DNA from: QHXW01 sp963847515 | Lineage (GTDB): Bacteria; Acidobacteriota; Terriglobia; Bryobacterales; Bryobacteraceae | Reading direction: 5' to 3' | DNA length: 64,000 nucleotides | NCBI GenBank assembly: GCA_963847515.1 | Contig: CAWKAA010000007.1 | Coordinates: 1,674,001 to 1,738,000, forward strand | In this document: in pieces, positions 62,101-64,000 of the stretch | How the letters are laid out: the number at the start of each line of letters is the position of its first letter | Numbering within the stretch: the stretch's first letter is position 1 | Notes under the pieces: generated by a model | Told to the model about the DNA's origin: nothing | The model's input: only the letters and a program-made list of their open reading frames with translations | The model's database searches: none | Translations under genes and position numbers: made by a program

Positions 62101-64000
62101 GGGCAGCCGCACCGAGAGCATCGCACCGCCCGGCAGGTCCTGCATTAAATGGCCGCGCGTCGCCACCAGGCGGACCGCGTCCTCGAGCGAGAACACACCG
62201 GCCAGGCACGCCGCTACAAACTCGCCGATGCTGTGTCCTAGCATGCCCCGCGGCTCAAGGCCCCACGACATCCAGAGCCGCGCCAGTGCGTATTCCGTCG
62301 CGAAAATGGCCGGTTGCGCCAGCGCCGTTGCATTCAGTTGCCGCGCCGCTGCTGCTTCTCCCGCAGCCGGGTAGACGATGTCGCGCAAATCGACACCGCT
62401 ATGCGCCTTGAACACGGCGCAGCAGCGGTCGAAGCTTTCGCGAAACACCGGCTCGGCGTCGTAAACTTCCTGCCCCATGCGCACGTGCTGTGCGCCCTGA
62501 CCGGGGAATAGGAAATAGATAGCCGCGTTCGCCCGCTGCTGTTCCGGTTTTCGCTTCGGGTCTTCGAGCGCACGAACAGCCTCGCCGTGAGTGCGGCACA
62601 CGATCGTTTGGCGGTGCGGAAAAGGGCGGCGGCCGGTCTGGAGCGTGTAGGCCGCGCTGGCGAGATCGACGTCCGCATGGTTGTGCAGGTATTCCGCCAG
62701 GCCTTTCCGAGCCATCCCCAGAGCCGTTTCTGACTTGGCGGAAAGGCTCAAAATATGGTAACTGCGCTGGCTGGTGGACGGGCCGGCTTGCGGCGCTTCT
62801 TCTAGCACAACGTGCGCGTTTGTACCTCCAACACCGAAAGCGCTCACTCCCGCTCGCCGCGGTTCATCGTGCTTCGATTTCCACGGGCTGAGGTTGGTGT
62901 TGATGTAGAACGGGCTGTCTTCCAGTTGCAGCCTCGGGTTGGGCCGCCGGAAATTGATCTGCGGCGGCAGCTCGCGATGCTCCAGCGCCAGGGCTGTCTT
63001 GATCAGTCCCGTAACGCCGGCGGCCACGTCCAGGTGTCCTACGTTGGCCTTCGCCGTGCCGATCGCGCAGAAGCCGCGGTCTGGTGTGCTGGCGCGGAAA
63101 ACCTTGGTCAATGCGGCGAGTTCGATCGGGTCACCCAGCGGCGTTCCCGTGCCATGCGCTTCGATGTAACTGATCGTTCGCGGATCCGTTCCAGCCAGGG
63201 CCTGCGCTGTCGCGATTACCGTCGCCTGCCCGTCGGCGCTGGGAGCTGTGAAGCCGACCTTTTGCGCGCCATCATTGTTCACCGCCGAGCCTTTGATGAC
63301 GGCATAGATGTGGTCCCGGTCGCGAATGGCATCCTCGAGTCGCTTCAGCAACACCACGCCGGCGCCCGATCCGAAGACCGTGCCCTGTGCATCCTCGTCA
63401 AACGCCCGGCAATGGCCATCCGGCGATACCATGCCGCCGCTCTGGTGCAGATAGCCTCGCTCTTGCGGAAACGTAATCGAGACACCGCCTGCTAGCGCCT
63501 GGTCGCATTCGTAGGTCAGCAGGCTTTTCGCGGCCTGGCAAACCGCCACCAGCGACGTCGAGCAGGCCGTCAGCACCGTCATCGCCGGACCCTTTAGATT
63601 GAGCTTGTACGCAACTCGCGTCGCCATCGTATCGGCAATGGTCCCGAGCATCGTGGGATAGAAACCAACCTGGTAGGCCGATGTGTATTCGCGCAGGTAT
63701 TCGGCGTTCCCCGCGATCTGCCTGAGGAAATAGCTGTTCGGGCTGCACCCGGCAAATACGCCCGTCACGGAAGAACCGTTGGACAGATCGTAACCGCCGT
63801 CCTCGATGGCCTCCCAGCAGCACTCCAGAAAGACTCTATGCTGCGGATCAAGGACCTTCGCCTCTTGCGGGTAGATCCCAAAGAAGTCCGCATCGAAGAG
63901 ATCGACGTCGTCTAAAATCGCTCGCGCCTTTATGTAGTTCGGATCATTGGCCAGCCGCGCGGCGTCCGGAACCTCCAGTTCTTGGGCATGGAAATGCGAA
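56194..64000 (-). CDS. Hybrid PKS-NRPS: KS-AT-ACP-aminotransferase-C-A-PCP (5' end outside window)
   Basis: About 2601 residues are visible and the start lies beyond the right edge; numbering is from the first visible residue. The KS domain has active-site Cys146 (TACSTS), His282 (EAHGTGT) and His322 (NVGHLD). The AT domain has Ser590 in GHSIGE and HAFH near 686-689, the malonyl-type motif. ACP Ser921 is in GFDSL. A class III aminotransferase follows, with a probable PLP Lys1351 in TYGKVLGGGMPIG. The C domain has HHIVCDG (about 1665-1671). The A domain has YTSGSTGKPKG and YGPTE. PCP Ser2522 is in GADSIQ. There is no reductive domain and no thioesterase. The order resembles mycosubtilin/iturin MycA: a beta-keto acyl chain is aminated to a beta-amino acyl, then joined to the amino acid on the PCP. 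Confidence 0.93.
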   Translation of the reverse strand, partial: SHFHAQELEVPDAARLANDPNYIKARAILDDVDLFDADFFGIYPQEAKVLDPQHRVFLECCWEAIEDGGYDLSNGSSVTGVFAGCSPNSYFLRQIAGNAEYLREYTSAYQVGFYPTMLGTIADTMATRVAYKLNLKGPAMTVLTACSTSLVAVCQAAKSLLTYECDQALAGGVSITFPQERGYLHQSGGMVSPDGHCRAFDEDAQGTVFGSGAGVVLLKRLEDAIRDRDHIYAVIKGSAVNNDGAQKVGFTAPSADGQATVIATAQALAGTDPRTISYIEAHGTGTPLGDPIELAALTKVFRASTPDRGFCAIGTAKANVGHLDVAAGVTGLIKTALALEHRELPPQINFRRPNPRLQLEDSPFYINTNLSPWKSKHDEPRRAGVSAFGVGGTNAHVVLEEAPQAGPSTSQRSYHILSLSAKSETALGMARKGLAEYLHNHADVDLASAAYTLQTGRRPFPHRQTIVCRTHGEAVRALEDPKRKPEQQRANAAIYFLFPGQGAQHVRMGQEVYDAEPVFRESFDRCCAVFKAHSGVDLRDIVYPAAGEAAAARQLNATALAQPAIFATEYALARLWMSWGLEPRGMLGHSIGEFVAACLAGVFSLEDAVRLVATRGHLMQDLPGGAMLSVRLPEAEIQPLLNGDLSIAALNAPMLTVVSGPHDAVANLESVLKERGIMSRRLHTSHAFHSAMMDPIMEPFTEAVRKVKLNAPAIPYLSSVTGTWITAGQATDPSYWASHFRQAVRFSDAIATLRGDPNGVLLEIGPGTTLQVLARQHARAEDDQIILSSLPEPASEHSGLATLYGTLGRLWEAGIEIDWRHFYSGESLSRISLPTYPFERKRYWAEPVIVAQAASTAQDPPEEAAPAPEDAPEKTDMKPAEDRGRKSRIISKLVNIFAELSGMEAAEIDSTATFLELGFDSLFLTQVTQSLQSGFSTKITFRQLLDQLPSVDALATYLDEQLPPEHMAEPVKPAAAQRPVATSSVPEGSTMDQIVREQLKAMSDLMNRQLEVLRGAGSPVTAITAQPIPGAAAVVVPAAHEPAEDQKPEKEFTPFGPYKPVQKGAAGGLTPRQEAHLHALIERYTKRTAESKRQVQRYRKVLADPRVASGFRLQWKEMVYPLVTNRSHGSRLWDVDGNEYIDLLNGFGPTAFGHLPEFVTQAVSKQLSDGIEIGPQTPLAGEVAELICELTGVERVTFCNTGSEAVMAALRVARTVTARKKIALFTGAYHGTFDEVLVKRIGKPQALRSGPIAPGIPQENVQNVMVLDYGAPESLDIIREHAGELAAVLVEPVQSRHPALQPHEFLRELRRITEASGTALIIDEIVTGFRVHPGGVQALFDVKADLVTYGKVLGGGMPIGVLAGRSAFMDALDGGMWQYGDASVPEVGVTFFAGTFVRHPLALAAAKAVLEHLKTNGPELQKRLTARTAALVDRLNRIFERDHVPARIETFGSVFYFSFPSDFRFGSLLYYHLREKGIHIQEGFPCFLTTAHSDADLERVVRAFEESVEEMRAGDMFPHADGEAISTAPAEVMREAPLTEAQLEIWLSAQLSPEASCSYNEAFTLELNGELNEAVLRESIQGVIDRHDALRATFASAGKTVKFATELKLNIPAVDLSGEENVEAAFRRMVEEDAQTPLDLSAGPLVRVRIVQMAPKRHKVLFTAHHIVCDGWSANVILDEVAKLYTARLRNSVAKLDPVLPFAIYATRQQSQASSPEQSAVEGYWLQQFAERPPVLDLPTDRPRPAVKGFAGATTRRKIGKDLHQSLKKAGAKQGCTLFATLLAGFQGLLMRLTGQDDVVVGIPAAAQPLEEGKSLVGHCVNFLPLRARLAEDETFAQFLSRGKPTLLDAYEHQTYTYGTLVRKLGMPRDPSRLPLIEVQFNLERVGASLDFAGLKAEMDSCAKRYVNFELFLNIVESDDGLVMDCDYNTDLFDQVTVSRWLGHYETLLEGIAQDMNRPVRRLPLLQPAEIQELVFDRNQTDAAYPSACVHELFERQAASTPNAVAVTFGRETLTYSELQARSAELAAFLQKQGVGAGQLVGICLDRSVEMVIAILGVLKTGGAYVPLDPAHPQERLDFILGDAGAKVLLTQERTALELTGFKGRVICMDSKRTLIAREKSSKKQTAAPDDLAYVIYTSGSTGKPKGVEIQHRSVVNFLMSMQRQLGFQPGDRLLAMTTLSFDIAGLEILLPLVSGARVVIAPRESIANGTLIAELIQECAANVLQATPSTWRLLLEAGWKPQPSFKMLCGGEALPRDLADQLLNTEGELWNMYGPTETTIWSAISRVNEGPAPVRIGPPIANTQFYVLDQFAQPVPLGIPGELYIGGDGVARGYFQRPELTREKFLQDPYRAGNRMYRTGDLVRTLADGSLEFLGRLDYQVKIRGFRIELGEIENVLMQQPEVKDAVVVAHGEGNAKRLVAYLSPNDEQSCEVESLKRALAAVLPAYMIPSAVMVLESLPRNPNGKVDRKALPEPSLSRASKPNRSPRSGTEQTLHAILCEVLQVDTVSIDDNLFEMGADSIQIFQIAARANHAGLDISVQQVLRNPTIEALSLASVAPVSSERTPKLKPIVPLSRERFRVPYRGKSVTRPVGEATPGRN

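Noticed and set aside
1..64000. tRNA, rRNA, CRISPR arrays, insertion sequences and phage genes
   Set aside because: None seen on reading both strands; a tRNA-like GGTTCGA near 9187 lies inside a glycosyltransferase gene and has no clover-leaf.

Overview
The window looks like a high-GC, soil-type bacterial chromosome, most plausibly Acidobacteriota (Solibacter/Bryobacter-like). This is inferred from its gene content: an exosortase/EpsI exopolysaccharide locus, very large secreted beta-propeller/Ig-like proteins, secreted c-type cytochromes with acidobacterial-style architecture, and a PKS-NRPS. No rRNA, tRNA, CRISPR array or insertion sequence was recognised, so the assignment has no marker-gene support.

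Layout. (1) 216-3821: a stand-alone thioesterase and an ATP-grasp ligase on the minus strand, divergent from a flavin-dependent monooxygenase-like gene. A perfect 25-bp inverted repeat lies between them. (2) 4417-7518, plus strand: a secreted dockerin-like/cytochrome c fusion and a SAM methyltransferase. (3) 7986-31802, minus strand: a roughly 24-kb exopolysaccharide locus, all in one direction. It starts at the 31.8 kb end with a small ribbon-helix-helix-like protein and a Wzc-type tyrosine kinase/chain-length protein, followed by exosortase and EpsI. Nine GT-B-type glycosyltransferases, an O-antigen-type polymerase, a 2OG-Fe(II) oxygenase-like protein, an RfbF-like nucleotidyltransferase, three NDP-sugar SDR enzymes (including Gmd) and a Wzx-like flippase follow. 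A decayed FkbM-like methyltransferase lies inside the locus. (4) 31803-32968: a regulatory region with two copies of a 12-bp palindrome inside a perfect 37-bp inverted repeat, then a divergent secreted protein made of eight 32-residue repeats with paired cysteines. (5) 33005-37157: a WecA-like initiating phosphoglycosyltransferase, a 1.2-kb region with a decayed SGNH-like gene, and a HAD-UbiA fusion. (6) 37208-53569, minus strand: a 3349-residue secreted protein preceded by a small secreted paralog of part of itself, a polytopic membrane protein, and a 1216-residue PQQ-propeller/Ig protein with long near-identical internal DNA repeats. (7) 54138-55880: a secreted cytochrome c/copper-monooxygenase-like protein. 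(8) 56194 to the right edge, minus strand: a hybrid PKS-NRPS with order KS-AT-ACP-aminotransferase-C-A-PCP, its 5' end outside the window.

How the parts may work together. The sugar-nucleotide enzymes feed the glycosyltransferases, which build a lipid-linked repeat. WecA, encoded nearby, could start it, and the flippase, polymerase and Wzc-like kinase would flip, polymerise and control chain length. Exosortase and EpsI tie the locus to exosortase-dependent surface biology, but no PEP-CTERM-type substrate is visible. The PKS-NRPS is predicted to make a beta-amino acyl chain and join it to an amino acid, probably glycine. The stand-alone thioesterase at the left edge could serve an assembly line, but more than 50 kb separates it from this one.
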